NCBI GenBank assembly: GCA_023665205.1
Contig: JAMPEJ010000002.1
Span: 1-64,000, forward strand
DNA: 64,000 nt
From: Corallococcus sp.
Lineage (GTDB): Bacteria > Bacillota > Clostridia > Christensenellales > CAG-314
Direction of reading: 5' to 3'
In this document: piece by piece, positions 1-8,810 of the stretch
Numbering within the stretch: position 1 is the first letter of the stretch
How the letters are laid out: every line of letters starts with the position of its first letter
The notes under the pieces: model-generated
What the model was told of the DNA's origin: nothing
The model's database searches: none
What the model saw: the letters and a program-made list of their open reading frames with translations, nothing else
Position numbers and translations under genes: made by a program

Positions 1-134
1 TTGTCCGCTTGTGCATTGCGAGCACAGCGAAGCCACCGGCGCGAGGGGTTCGAACCGAAAACAATCTGCAACGAGGACGCTTGTTTGTAGCGTCCGAAGC
101 GAAGCCGTTTTCGGTCGCCCCCCCCCGAGCGCCC
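1..134. other. Intergenic segment with nested inverted repeats and a C9 run
   Basis: No gene is supported here. It lies downstream of the minus-strand flavoprotein gene. Two inverted repeats are nested: ACCGAAAAC (54-62) with GTTTTCGGT (107-115), and inside them GGACGCT (75-81) with AGCGTCC (89-95). A short GTGC/GCAC hairpin lies at 11-25 and a perfect palindrome GGTTCGAACC at 47-56. A run of nine C occupies 118-126, just before the gene's stop codon. The folded part could be a terminator-like or repeat element, but no T run follows on either strand. The left edge is cut by the window. Confidence 0.5.
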
Positions 135-1871
135 CTACCACTTCGAACGCAAAAACTTTTTGTCCTTTTCCTCTAAGTCCAAGCCCAAAGTACCGCCCGG
201 GTTCATAAGATTGTCGGGATCGAAGTGATTTTTAAGCGTTTTGTAAATTTCCATTTGACGCGTACCGATTTGTCCTTCCAACCACGGAGCAAAGAACTTT
301 CCTATGCCGTGGTGATGGGAAATTGCTGCGCCGCTTTTTTGGATATGATCCAAAATACCGCTCCAATAATTTACGAAATCGTCCAACTCCGTCATGCGCG
401 CAATGAAAATAAAATACAAGTTAGCTCCCTGCGGATAACAATGCGACATGTGCGTCATACAAATAGTGTTAGGACGGCTGTGACAGTACTCGCGCACCAT
501 TTGATGGACGCTTTCCATTTGGCTCCAAGTAACGCTACATTCCAACGTGTCCGTCATAACGCCGAAGTCCTGCATAGTGTCTCTCAGATACGGGTCGTTG
601 AAACGTCCCTTTTCCCAAGCGGAAGTCACGGCGCCGGTAAGGCTCATTGCCCCGTGCTTTTTGCAGATCTTGCGCACCACTTTTTTGATATTTTTGCAAA
701 AACCTTTTTCACCGTCGGTAAAGCCCAAAAACAGACAGCGCTTGTGCGGTTTGTAACCTAAACCCGACAACAGCCCTGCAAGAGGACTTTCGTCCACGCC
801 GTAAAGGCGCATCATGCAATCCGTCTCTTCCGGATCGGACAGACGGAACACGCTAGGCCGTCCGCACTCGCATTGCATGATTTCGCGCGCGGCATCCATA
901 GCCGACTGCCAATCCTTAAACATGTAACTGAACTTGTAGTGGTTTTTAGGCATCCACCGGAACACTTTGAGCGTAACGAGAGTAAGCACGCCGAAAGTGC
1001 CCTCGCTGCCCATCATTATTTGGTTGACGTCCGGCCCGGTTGCCTTTGCAGGGAACGGTTCCGTCTTGACTATACCTGTCGGAGTTGCGTATTCCTGCGC
1101 AATGACTATATCTTCGATCTTGCCGTAATATGTGGAATTTTGCCCCGCGCCGCGCGTTACAGTCCAACCCCCGACGGAACTGTATTCAAACGATTGCGGA
1201 AAGTGACCGCAAGTGTAAGCGCGCTTAGCGCCTAGCGTCTTTTGCGCGTTACGCAGAACGTCTTCCAAAGCGGGACCGCTTATTCCGGCCTCGACAGTTA
1301 TTGTTTGGTCGGTTTCGTTAAAGGATATTACCTTGTTAAAGTTACGCCGCATATCTAACGAAATTCCGCCCTTGATCGGTTCCACGCCGCGAGTGACGGA
1401 CGAACCTCCTCCGTACACGTAGAGAGGAATTTTTTGCTCGCAACAAAATGCGACGATTTTTTCGATTTGCTCCTTGTTCTCGGGATATACGACTGCATCG
1501 GGGACGTTATCCGCAATATGTTTGCGCAAGCGTAACAAGTCGAACATTGTTTTACCGTACGCTACGGACAGCCTATCGTAGTCGGTTACGGACACGTTTT
1601 GTTCGCCTACGATTCCGAATAAAGCGTCCAACTGCTTTTTAGAAAGCGCGCAAGGTTTCAATTCGGACACTTCCTCTAGTCCCAAAGGCTCGGCGTAATC
1701 CTTAAAGTCGTCGTCCGTAAGGCGGAAAATCTCTTTCATCATTTTGTAGAGATTTTCTTTCGGAACTTTGTTAAAGTCGGGATCGCCCCATTTGAATATG
1801 GAACGGTAACTGTTTTTCGGCGGAGGATCGAGGTGCCACTTTGGTTCGAAGCCCTTGTAAGGTTTGCTCAT
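135..1871 (-). CDS. FAD-binding oxidase, alkyl-DHAP synthase (AGPS)-like
   Basis: Flavoprotein of 578 residues of the FAD-linked oxidase family (PCMH-type FAD fold with a vanillyl-alcohol-oxidase-type C-terminal half). Visible marks are the FAD-binding GGGSSVT at 154-160, GGWTVTRGAGQNS from 234, and a C-terminal HHHGIG at 519-524, which matches the HHH motif of alkyl-dihydroxyacetonephosphate synthases; FDPDNLMNPG near 550 is the usual family ending. A good AAAGGAG lies upstream of the ATG. It is the last gene of a five-gene minus-strand operon, 65 bp after the kinase. The setting, next to G3P dehydrogenase genes, suggests a three-carbon phosphate or ether-lipid precursor substrate. True AGPS activity is inferred, not shown; a D-lactate or glycolate-type oxidase is the alternative. 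Confidence 0.85.
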   Translation of the reverse strand: MSKPYKGFEPKWHLDPPPKNSYRSIFKWGDPDFNKVPKENLYKMMKEIFRLTDDDFKDYAEPLGLEEVSELKPCALSKKQLDALFGIVGEQNVSVTDYDRLSVAYGKTMFDLLRLRKHIADNVPDAVVYPENKEQIEKIVAFCCEQKIPLYVYGGGSSVTRGVEPIKGGISLDMRRNFNKVISFNETDQTITVEAGISGPALEDVLRNAQKTLGAKRAYTCGHFPQSFEYSSVGGWTVTRGAGQNSTYYGKIEDIVIAQEYATPTGIVKTEPFPAKATGPDVNQIMMGSEGTFGVLTLVTLKVFRWMPKNHYKFSYMFKDWQSAMDAAREIMQCECGRPSVFRLSDPEETDCMMRLYGVDESPLAGLLSGLGYKPHKRCLFLGFTDGEKGFCKNIKKVVRKICKKHGAMSLTGAVTSAWEKGRFNDPYLRDTMQDFGVMTDTLECSVTWSQMESVHQMVREYCHSRPNTICMTHMSHCYPQGANLYFIFIARMTELDDFVNYWSGILDHIQKSGAAISHHHGIGKFFAPWLEGQIGTRQMEIYKTLKNHFDPDNLMNPGGTLGLDLEEKDKKFLRSKW

Positions 1872-1936
1872 AGTTTATTGCTCCTTTGATATTATTTAGA
1901 AAATTTCCGTTATTTGCAAAAATACGCTACAACTGT

Positions 1937-3478
1937 CTACCGCTCCGGAGAGGAATCGTCCATATGACGATAAATTTTCTGCAATTTTTTGTACATCTTC
2001 ATATATGCGTGCTTATACAAGTCGTCGTAAATTTTCGCCGTTTCCGGTTCCGGCGTAAAAGTGTCCACAAAGCGCACCATATTTTTTACGGCGTCGTCAA
2101 CCGTTTTGTACACGCCGCAAGCGTGAAAAGTGCTGATGGCGGCGCCTAATGCGCAAGTTTCGTGCGTTTGTACGCGTTTGACGGGTTTGTTAAAAATATC
2201 CGCGGCTATTTGACAAATAAGGTCGCTTTGCGCTCCGCCGCCTGAAACGCTGATAAAATCTATTTTGTGACGTCCGCGGCGTTCCAACCGCTCCAAGCCT
2301 TCCCTGAGAGCATAGTCTATACCCTCGATAATAGCCTTGTACACATGGGCGCGAGTGTGCCAATCCGTAAAGCCCACGATAGATCCGCGGGCTTCCGGTT
2401 TTGTTAGCCCTGCTTGCCAAAACGGTTGCAGTATAAGTCCTTCGCTGCCGGCCGGAATAGATTCCATTTCCTCGTTCATCAATTCCTCGACGCTCTTACC
2501 CGTTTCCTCCGCGCGCTTTTCCAAATGTTTGGCAAAGTTGTTCTTAAACCAAGTTATCATCCAATATCCGCGAAAGATCTGCACTTCCGGATTGTAGTAT
2601 TCCTTTACGACAGACGGATAACTGGGCATAAACGGCTCCGGCTCGAAATACTTTTTAGTGGACAACTGCACCGTACTGCTTGTACCGAAGGATACGCTTG
2701 CAACGTTGCGGTCCAAACAACCCGCACCCAACGTTTCGCAACTTTTGTCGGAGCCTGCAGCATATACTTTAAGCCCTTTAGGCAATCCGCTTACTTTGGA
2801 CACTTGTTCCGACACGGTACCCATAACGTCGCCGGGATTGCAAAGAGGGATCATTTTGTCTAGCGACAAATTGAACACGGGGTACAACAAAGCGCTTTTT
2901 TTGAACCATTTTTTACCTTTGTTATTAAAAGGCAAATGCGCTATCGTCGACGCGTAAGAATCGGTAAGATTCCCTGTCAATTGCCAATTGAGATATGCCG
3001 AAATCAGTATTACTTTATCTACCTTCGCCCATAATTCCGGCTCGTTGTCCTGTATCCAATTTGTCAAAACGCGTCCGCGTATCGCCTTGATCGGACGAGA
3101 CATGCCCACCAGCTTGAACAAAAAACGCTGTTTCAAAGGCAATTTTTGGGAAGTGTCGGCACGACGCATATCGCTCCACAAAATGCAATTGCGCAATACG
3201 TTTCGATCCCTATCCAACAATACAGCCGTGTCGCGGAAGGTATCTACTGCCACGCCCAACAGACTGCCGACAAGATCGGGATGCTTTTGCGCAAGAGTGT
3301 TGGTGATTTGGCAAAGCGTTTCCCAATACATTTCCACGCGCTGTTCCATATATCCGCTCTTTTTAGAGATATACGGCAAATACTTTATTTGTTCTTTGGC
3401 AAGCAAGTTGCCTTTTTCGTCGAAAATTATCCCGCGCATGCTTTGGGTGCCTACGTCGATTACAAGTACGTTACTCAT
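1937..3478 (-). CDS. FGGY-family carbohydrate kinase (glycerol/xylulose kinase-like)
   Basis: Sugar or polyol kinase of 513 residues, the usual length for the family. The N-terminus has the ATP-binding DVGTQSMRG at about residues 8-16, and the C-terminal half has SVSGGGAQSDLICQIAAD followed by the family's conserved ALGAAI. These kinases phosphorylate the substrate in the cytoplasm with ATP. TGGAGG lies 6 bases before the ATG, and the start overlaps the end of the DUF1667 gene by 8 bp, which argues for translational coupling. Its place among G3P dehydrogenase genes makes glycerol a reasonable substrate, but the sequence alone does not separate GlpK from other FGGY kinases, so no symbol is given. 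Confidence 0.9.
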   Translation of the reverse strand: MSNVLVIDVGTQSMRGIIFDEKGNLLAKEQIKYLPYISKKSGYMEQRVEMYWETLCQITNTLAQKHPDLVGSLLGVAVDTFRDTAVLLDRDRNVLRNCILWSDMRRADTSQKLPLKQRFLFKLVGMSRPIKAIRGRVLTNWIQDNEPELWAKVDKVILISAYLNWQLTGNLTDSYASTIAHLPFNNKGKKWFKKSALLYPVFNLSLDKMIPLCNPGDVMGTVSEQVSKVSGLPKGLKVYAAGSDKSCETLGAGCLDRNVASVSFGTSSTVQLSTKKYFEPEPFMPSYPSVVKEYYNPEVQIFRGYWMITWFKNNFAKHLEKRAEETGKSVEELMNEEMESIPAGSEGLILQPFWQAGLTKPEARGSIVGFTDWHTRAHVYKAIIEGIDYALREGLERLERRGRHKIDFISVSGGGAQSDLICQIAADIFNKPVKRVQTHETCALGAAISTFHACGVYKTVDDAVKNMVRFVDTFTPEPETAKIYDDLYKHAYMKMYKKLQKIYRHMDDSSPER

Positions 3479-3830
3479 AAATATCCTCCATCGAAGTTGT
3501 AGTTACGACGTTTACTTTTGTCCCGAGAACGTTTTTTATTATCGGAGTTCCGGACGGAACGGGCTTTTCAATAGTAAAACCGGAAAGCAACTTAACGAGA
3601 GGTAGAATTTGATTTTTAGGGATTTCGCCGTCAGTTTTTACTGAAATAACGGGATATCCCTTGACGTTAGTTTTGACGACGGACGTTACTGTACGCATCG
3701 GACAAGTCAGCTCCGCCAAGGCAAATTTTTCGCCGCGCTTACAACGCGCGCCGGAGACGTTGACCTTGCCGTCGGTTTGTTCCACCTGCATACGACATCC
3801 GTTGGGACACACGATACAAACCAGTTCCAT
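3471..3830 (-). CDS. DUF1667 protein, Cys-rich partner of the G3P dehydrogenase
   Basis: Small protein of 119 residues. The N-terminus carries CIVCPNGC (Cys 5, 8, 12), with further cysteines at 30 (GARCKRG) and 43 (LTCP), a pattern suited to an Fe-S or metal site. This is the DUF1667 family, which commonly sits beside a GlpA-like dehydrogenase and an FAD/NAD oxidoreductase, as here. A longer open frame reaches 3962, but the ATG at 3830 starts 1 bp after the upstream stop, gives the conserved family start and fits the tight operon spacing. It probably forms the small subunit of a three-part G3P-oxidizing complex (inference from gene order). Confidence 0.9.
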   Translation of the reverse strand: MELVCIVCPNGCRMQVEQTDGKVNVSGARCKRGEKFALAELTCPMRTVTSVVKTNVKGYPVISVKTDGEIPKNQILPLVKLLSGFTIEKPVPSGTPIIKNVLGTKVNVVTTTSMEDIYE

Positions 3831-3831
3831 T

Positions 3832-5076
3832 CTATTTGTCCTCCAATTCCAAAGATACGGCGCCGACGTTGCCGTTGAAATCGACGTTGGAAAAGTCGAC
3901 CGAAACGCGTTCCATTTCCGGAGGCAACAGTTTGGCGTAGGATTTGGTAAACACCGTTGCATCGCCTACCTTTACCACCAGTTTTTTATTTTGCATTTCC
4001 GCATTTGCGCGGAAGTATATCACGACGTTTTTGACGTCCGAATTGACGTCCAATAGTTGAGGTACGGCGTACAGCAAGCCCTTGCCGGAGTGCATTTCCA
4101 CCAAACGTCTTTGACAAGCGGACAACGCCGCGTTTGCGCCGGCGGTTTCGCCGCTTTCCGAAACGTAATCCACAAGGTCGTTTACGTGCAAGGCGTTGCC
4201 GCAAGCATACACGCCCTCAACGTAGGTTTGACAATTTTGGTCGACAAACGCGCCCTTTGTTTTGGCGTCCAAAGGAACGTCAAGCATAGCGGCTATCTCG
4301 TTTTCCGGAATAAGACCTACTGCAAGAACCAACGTATCGCAACGCACTAATTGCTCCGTACCTTTTATCGGCTGCATTTTGTCGTCGACCTTGGATATTT
4401 CCACCGCCGTCAGACGGGTTTCGCCGAATACTCGCGTTACCGTTGAAGAAAGATGCATAGGGATATCGAAATCGTTGAGACATTGGTGAACGTTTCGCGT
4501 AAGTCCGCTTGGCGTAGACTTTGCCTCGTACACACCCAATACCTTTGCTCCTTCAAGCGTCAAACGACGCGCCATTATAAGTCCGATATCGCCGCTCCCG
4601 AGTATTACTACGTTACGCCCCGGCAACACGCCCAGACAATTGACCAAATTTTGAGCGGCACCGGCCGTATATACGCCGGCGCATCTGTCTCCTTGAATAA
4701 AAATCCCGTTTTTGGTACGTTCGCGGCAGCCCGTCGCCAAAACTATTTTGTCGCAAGTAACTACTACGACGCCCTGTTTGCAAACGTAAGTGATTTTGAA
4801 GGTTTTGCCGCAATTTGTAACGTCGGTCACAAAGCTGAACAACGACACCGTTACCGAAGTTTTTTTAAGTTCCGCGACAAACCGTTCGGCATATTCCGGA
4901 CCGGAAAGTTTTTCGCCGAAACGCACCACTCCAAAACCGTCGTGGATGCATTGTTTCAGTATACCGCCGAGTTTTGCCTCACGCTCGATAAGCAAAACTT
5001 CGGCGTTTTGGCTTGCCTTGATTGCCGCGGCAAGCCCTGCAGGACCGCCGCCGATCACTACTACGTTGTAATGCAT
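3832..5076 (-). CDS. FAD/NAD(P)-dependent oxidoreductase subunit
   Basis: Pyridine-nucleotide-disulfide type oxidoreductase of 414 residues. The N-terminal FAD Rossmann motif is VIGGGPAGLAAA, a second dinucleotide motif VVILGSGDIGLIMA lies in the middle, and GVYACGNALHV is the C-terminal FAD contact. The active-site pair typical of disulfide reductases is not evident, although KQCIHDGFG holds one Cys. The gene lies 3 bp after the GlpA-like gene and 1 bp before DUF1667, so the three are almost certainly co-translated. Homologous trios are annotated as G3P dehydrogenase accessory subunits that pass electrons from FAD to NAD; that role is inferred. Confidence 0.9.
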   Translation of the reverse strand: MHYNVVVIGGGPAGLAAAIKASQNAEVLLIEREAKLGGILKQCIHDGFGVVRFGEKLSGPEYAERFVAELKKTSVTVSLFSFVTDVTNCGKTFKITYVCKQGVVVVTCDKIVLATGCRERTKNGIFIQGDRCAGVYTAGAAQNLVNCLGVLPGRNVVILGSGDIGLIMARRLTLEGAKVLGVYEAKSTPSGLTRNVHQCLNDFDIPMHLSSTVTRVFGETRLTAVEISKVDDKMQPIKGTEQLVRCDTLVLAVGLIPENEIAAMLDVPLDAKTKGAFVDQNCQTYVEGVYACGNALHVNDLVDYVSESGETAGANAALSACQRRLVEMHSGKGLLYAVPQLLDVNSDVKNVVIYFRANAEMQNKKLVVKVGDATVFTKSYAKLLPPEMERVSVDFSNVDFNGNVGAVSLELEDK

Positions 5077-5079
5077 GGC

Positions 5080-6807
5080 TTATTCCCCCAATGAAGTTTT
5101 GACGGGTTCTACCGCAACGTTACTGCCCAAGTCGCCTTTTTGTACGTTGCAAATACTTGCGCCTGTTTGTTCGGCAATGGTATTGAGCACGATAGGCATA
5201 CAAAAGCCTCCCTGACAGCGCCCCATACCTGCGCGGACGCGGCGTTTCACTCCGTCGATCGTAGCTACGCCCAACGGATTGTTTACGGCCTGCTTGATCT
5301 CTCCGAGACTCACTTGCTCGCAGCGGCAAACTATCTTGCCGTAATCGGGATTTTGTTTGATCAATTCGTCGCGCTCGGCGTCGGACAGATCTTTGAGAAC
5401 TACGGGCGCCTTGCGCACGGGATCGAAAACCGGATTCGGCTGTACGTCGAGTCCCTCCGCTTTGAGACAGTCTACCGCAAGATCTACTACGTCTGAGGCA
5501 AAAGCCGGCGCGGCGGTAAGTCCAGGGGACTGAATGCCGGCGACGTGTACCAAGTTGTGCACTTTGGCGCTGCGCTCTATTACAAAATCCTCTTCGTAAG
5601 TGGCTGCGCGAACGCCGGAAAAATACGCTATAATACTGCCCTTGTTAAGCGACGGGCAGCATTGTTTTTGTTTCTCGAATACGGAAAATACGCTTTGGGA
5701 AGTTGTGGAAACGTCCTCTCTCATCGGGGTTTCGATAGCGTCCGGTCCCAACAAAATATTTCCGTCGACCGTTTTGATAATTCCTCCGCCCTTGGTGTTT
5801 TTGTTCTGTTTAAGCGTTTTGAGAGTGGGCGCAAGACTTATTGCGTTCTGCGGAAGATTTTTTGCATTGTTGTCCAGCAGAACGTCGGTACCTTTGCGTG
5901 GATGAATGGAAAAATATCTGTCTCCCGCCATTTCGGCTACTTTATCGGCGAATACGCCCGCACAGTTTATAACGCACTTTGTTGTTACCGTGCCTCGGTT
6001 TGTAGTGACTGTACAAACCTTGCCGTCGATGACGTCCATCGCCGTAACCGCCGTATCGAGCATAATTTTGACACCGTTTTGAACGGCGTTTTCCGCATAT
6101 GCAATAGTAAGTTTGTACGGAGAAACCGCGCCTGTCGACGGAATTTTCAACGCGCCTTTTGCGTAACTTGCAACCTGCGGTTCTATCCGGCAAATTTGCT
6201 TTTTGCTTATTATCGATACGCCCGGGATATTGTGTTTTTTTGCGCGGCGCAGATAACTGCGCGCAAAAAACTTGATAAGACGGGATGAAAACACCACGTA
6301 TTGCCCGCGCCGTTCAAACTCCACGCCCAATTCACGGCAGACGTCTTGGTACATTGCGTTACCCTTTACGACATAGTGCAACTTGTTACAGTCGTGTTTC
6401 AAGTCTATGCCGGCGTGCACCATTCCGTCGTTGGCTCCGCTTGCTCCGCGAGCCACGTCGCCGTGTTTTTCGCACAACAATATTTTAAGTTTGTAACGGG
6501 ACAACTCTCGTGCGACCGCACAGCCGGAAATACCTCCGCCTATAATTACGACGTCAAATTCCTCGCCGTCAAGGACGGTATCGACAAATTTGGGCGCATA
6601 AGGCGCAGGTTCCTTAAAACCTTGCGGCCCCACGTCGTTCACGACGTATTTGCCGACGGCGCGTTTTGCAAAATCTTTGCCGATAGCCACCGCCGTTTGC
6701 CAATCGCCGCAACTACCTTGCAAAAAAATGCTGCGCGCGTCTTCCGTCGCGTGCACTTTTACGCCGTATTTTTTGAACATCCGTTTTTCCATTTTTCTCA
6801 GATTCAT
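5080..6807 (-). CDS. Glycerol-3-phosphate dehydrogenase-like FAD protein with BFD [2Fe-2S] domain
   Basis: First gene of the operon, 575 residues. FDVVIIGGGISGCAVA is the FAD-binding motif of the DAO/GlpA fold, and the C-terminus holds a BFD-like Fe-S domain with cysteines at about 494, 496, 531 and 536 (CRCEQ and GRCQGGFC). This is the architecture of anaerobic GlpA, which oxidizes sn-glycerol 3-phosphate to DHAP. An unusual N-terminal extension of about 80 residues precedes the FAD motif. The frame is open to 6843, but the ATG at 6807 has GGAG 6 bases upstream while 6843 has no ribosome site, so 6807 is chosen. Confidence 0.9.
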   Translation of the reverse strand: MNLRKMEKRMFKKYGVKVHATEDARSIFLQGSCGDWQTAVAIGKDFAKRAVGKYVVNDVGPQGFKEPAPYAPKFVDTVLDGEEFDVVIIGGGISGCAVARELSRYKLKILLCEKHGDVARGASGANDGMVHAGIDLKHDCNKLHYVVKGNAMYQDVCRELGVEFERRGQYVVFSSRLIKFFARSYLRRAKKHNIPGVSIISKKQICRIEPQVASYAKGALKIPSTGAVSPYKLTIAYAENAVQNGVKIMLDTAVTAMDVIDGKVCTVTTNRGTVTTKCVINCAGVFADKVAEMAGDRYFSIHPRKGTDVLLDNNAKNLPQNAISLAPTLKTLKQNKNTKGGGIIKTVDGNILLGPDAIETPMREDVSTTSQSVFSVFEKQKQCCPSLNKGSIIAYFSGVRAATYEEDFVIERSAKVHNLVHVAGIQSPGLTAAPAFASDVVDLAVDCLKAEGLDVQPNPVFDPVRKAPVVLKDLSDAERDELIKQNPDYGKIVCRCEQVSLGEIKQAVNNPLGVATIDGVKRRVRAGMGRCQGGFCMPIVLNTIAEQTGASICNVQKGDLGSNVAVEPVKTSLGE

Positions 6808-6878
6808 ATAAGTCTCCGTATAGGATTCTTGCGCAATGCGCATTCCAAAAAGAATTTATTATATGATTTACATATAAT

Positions 6879-6907
6879 ATTATACTTTGAGCATAAGTGA
6901 AAGTCAA
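6879..6907 (-). promoter_or_regulatory. Promoter of the glycerol-3-phosphate operon
   Basis: TTGACT (6902-6907), 17-bp spacer, TATAAT (6879-6884) on the minus strand. It would give a leader of about 65 bases to the ATG at 6807. No operator dyad is obvious. Confidence 0.8.
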
Positions 6908-6983
6908 TACGGGTAAATTTTGTTTTTAGCCTGACAAGGCTTGAAACAACACGTCCGGAAACCACGCAAATTCGTACGAAAAG

Positions 6984-7012
6984 TTTACAAAATATACTAA
7001 AAATACTATACT
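6984..7012 (+). promoter_or_regulatory. Promoter of the MATE gene
   Basis: TTTACA (6984-6989), 17-bp spacer, TATACT (7007-7012). The transcript would begin about 12 bases before the GTG start at 7032, just leaving room for the AGAGAGG ribosome site. Confidence 0.8.
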
Positions 7013-7031
7013 GTCACAAGAGAGGATAATT

Positions 7032-8438
7032 GTGGAAAGCACAGAAATCTACTACAAAAAAATGACGGAAACGCCGGTTGCGAAACTGGTGATAAAACTT
7101 GGCGTGCCAACGACAGTAGCGATGCTTATCACAAGCATATACAACCTTGTGGATACCTACTTTGTAGGGACTTTGGGTAAAAGCGCGCAAGGCGCCATAG
7201 GAATACTATTTACGCTGCAATCTATCATACAGGCGATTGCTTTTATGCTGGGACACGGCAGCGGAACTTACGTAGCCAAAGAACTTGCCAACCGCGACGC
7301 AAAAAAAGCGACGCAATACGTTTCTTCCGCATTTTTTTTGGGAGGAGCGATAGGCATAGTATTTTTAGCCGTAGGACTTTCCGCGCTCAACCCTATTCTT
7401 AAGCTGTTAGGCGCTACGGAAACTATTTTGCCGTACGCACGCGATTACGGATTGTGGGTACTGATATCCTGTCCGTTTATGATATGCTCCTTGGTGCTTA
7501 ATAATAATTTGCGTTACGAAGGCAAAGCGTTGTTTGCCCTTGTCGGACTAGGCACCGGCGGCGTACTGAATATGCTGTTGGATTGGTTGTTCGTATTCGG
7601 GTGCGGACTGGGCGTGTTCGGAGCAGGTTTGGCAACGGCAATTTCTCAAGCGACGTCATTTGTTATTTTGCTGATACTGTATCTTACAAAAGCGCAAAGT
7701 TCCGTATCGGTAAAAGCAATAAGCCGCGACTCAAAACTGTATTTTTCAATTTTCAAAAACGGATTGCCCAGTTTGATACGGCAATGTTTGAACTCGGTTT
7801 CCGGAGGGATCTTGAACAATTTAGCCGGACGTTACGGAGAACAAATAGGTTCCGCCGACGCAGCCATCGCAGCAATGAGTATTGTCAACCGCATTTCCAA
7901 CTTTGTTATGTGCGTGGGAATGGGCATAAGCCAAGGACTGCAGCCCGTAGCGTCCTTCAACTGGCAAGCTCAGCGGTACAAACGAGTAAAGCGCGCCTTT
8001 TGCGTAACTATGATTATATGCTTTGCCGGCGTTGCCGTATTGGCAACGCCGCTGATTGCCGCGCCGCAAACGGCGATAGGTCTTTTTCAAAAAGACGAAA
8101 CGGTTGCAAATATTGCCGTGCCTGCTCTGCGGTACGCCATGGCCGGCCTGTTGTTTATGCCTTTGTTTATTCCTGCAAATATGTTGTTTCAAAGCATTCG
8201 CAAAGCGGGCATAGCTTCCTTTTTGGCGCTGCTGAGATCCGGACTGATATTCATTCCGCTTTTATATCTGTTCACCTTTCTATGGCAAATTACGGGCTTG
8301 CAAATCGCTCAGCTTGCCGCCGACGCGCTTACAGCGCTGATAAACTTGCCTTTTGTGATTTGGTTTTTGAAAAATACTCCGAAGGAAAACGGCGGTGAAA
8401 CGCATAACGTCGAAACGAAGCAAAAAAAGAATAGTTAG
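7032..8438 (+). CDS. MATE-family multidrug/cation exporter
   Basis: Integral membrane protein of 468 residues with about twelve hydrophobic segments. The start region (MTETPVAKLVIKLGVPTTVA, then TSIYNLVDTYFVG) is the classical opening of the MATE/NorM-like family, whose members export cationic compounds using Na+ or H+ gradients. Translation starts at a GTG with AGAGAGG six bases upstream; the length is normal (450-470). It is a single-gene unit divergent from the glycerol operon. The substrate cannot be deduced. Confidence 0.93.
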   Translation: MESTEIYYKKMTETPVAKLVIKLGVPTTVAMLITSIYNLVDTYFVGTLGKSAQGAIGILFTLQSIIQAIAFMLGHGSGTYVAKELANRDAKKATQYVSSAFFLGGAIGIVFLAVGLSALNPILKLLGATETILPYARDYGLWVLISCPFMICSLVLNNNLRYEGKALFALVGLGTGGVLNMLLDWLFVFGCGLGVFGAGLATAISQATSFVILLILYLTKAQSSVSVKAISRDSKLYFSIFKNGLPSLIRQCLNSVSGGILNNLAGRYGEQIGSADAAIAAMSIVNRISNFVMCVGMGISQGLQPVASFNWQAQRYKRVKRAFCVTMIICFAGVAVLATPLIAAPQTAIGLFQKDETVANIAVPALRYAMAGLLFMPLFIPANMLFQSIRKAGIASFLALLRSGLIFIPLLYLFTFLWQITGLQIAQLAADALTALINLPFVIWFLKNTPKENGGETHNVETKQKKNS

Positions 8439-8473
8439 TAAGTAATTACTCACAACCCCTACTCAAGTTATTC

Positions 8474-8722
8474 TTAACCGATCATACGTTTAAGTATTTC
8501 CACGGCATTGCTAAACTTTTTGGCAACAGCAGGTTCCGGCACCGTTTTTTGCGCTTCTGTAAAAAGATCGCACAACCGAAAACAATCGCTACACGTTATA
8601 ACACCAATATACAATTTTAGACGAAACCATTCGCAAAAATCGATTTCAACACAATCCGAACCCAATACATAACAGTCTATAGCGTATATCAAAGCATACG
8701 CTTCATTTTTACTCAATTTCAT
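8474..8722 (-). CDS. Small hypothetical protein, divergent partner of an XRE regulator
   Basis: 82 residues, not recognised. It is rich in Cys (5) and aromatic residues, has no signal peptide or clear membrane segment, and looks alpha-helical. The coding signal is modest: the ATG at 8722 has no good ribosome site. However, a near-perfect promoter (TTGACA-17-TAAAAT, 8771-8799) points at it, and that promoter is overlapped by an XRE operator. It is divergent from the XRE gene at 8811, the same arrangement as two other pairs in this window (26766/27111 and 49228/48798). Confidence 0.6.
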   Translation of the reverse strand: MKLSKNEAYALIYAIDCYVLGSDCVEIDFCEWFRLKLYIGVITCSDCFRLCDLFTEAQKTVPEPAVAKKFSNAVEILKRMIG

Positions 8723-8744
8723 AGTCGCGCTACGTCAAATATTT

Positions 8745-8792
8745 ACTACCAAAACGGTAGTTTATGCTTTATTTTACTACCGTAATGGTAAT
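8745..8792. promoter_or_regulatory. Two 17-bp dyad operators for the XRE regulator
   Basis: ACTACC-AAAAC-GGTAGT (8745-8761) is a perfect dyad; ACTACC-GTAAT-GGTAAT (8776-8792) differs at one position. Their centres are 31 bp apart, about three helical turns, so two dimers would bind the same face. The second dyad fills the spacer of the minus-strand promoter and the first covers its start point. Confidence 0.8.
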
Positions 8793-8799
8793 ATGTCAA
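8771..8799 (-). promoter_or_regulatory. Promoter of the 82-residue gene, with operator in its spacer
   Basis: TTGACA (8794-8799), 17-bp spacer, TAAAAT (8771-8776) on the minus strand. The spacer is essentially the second XRE dyad. Transcription would begin near 8764, inside or next to the first dyad. Confidence 0.8.
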
Positions 8800-8810
8800 C
8801 AGAGAGTGCT

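Noticed and set aside
41..62. tRNA T-arm (GGTTCGAACC)
   Set aside because: It is only a short palindrome; no acceptor, D or anticodon arm can be built around it on either strand.
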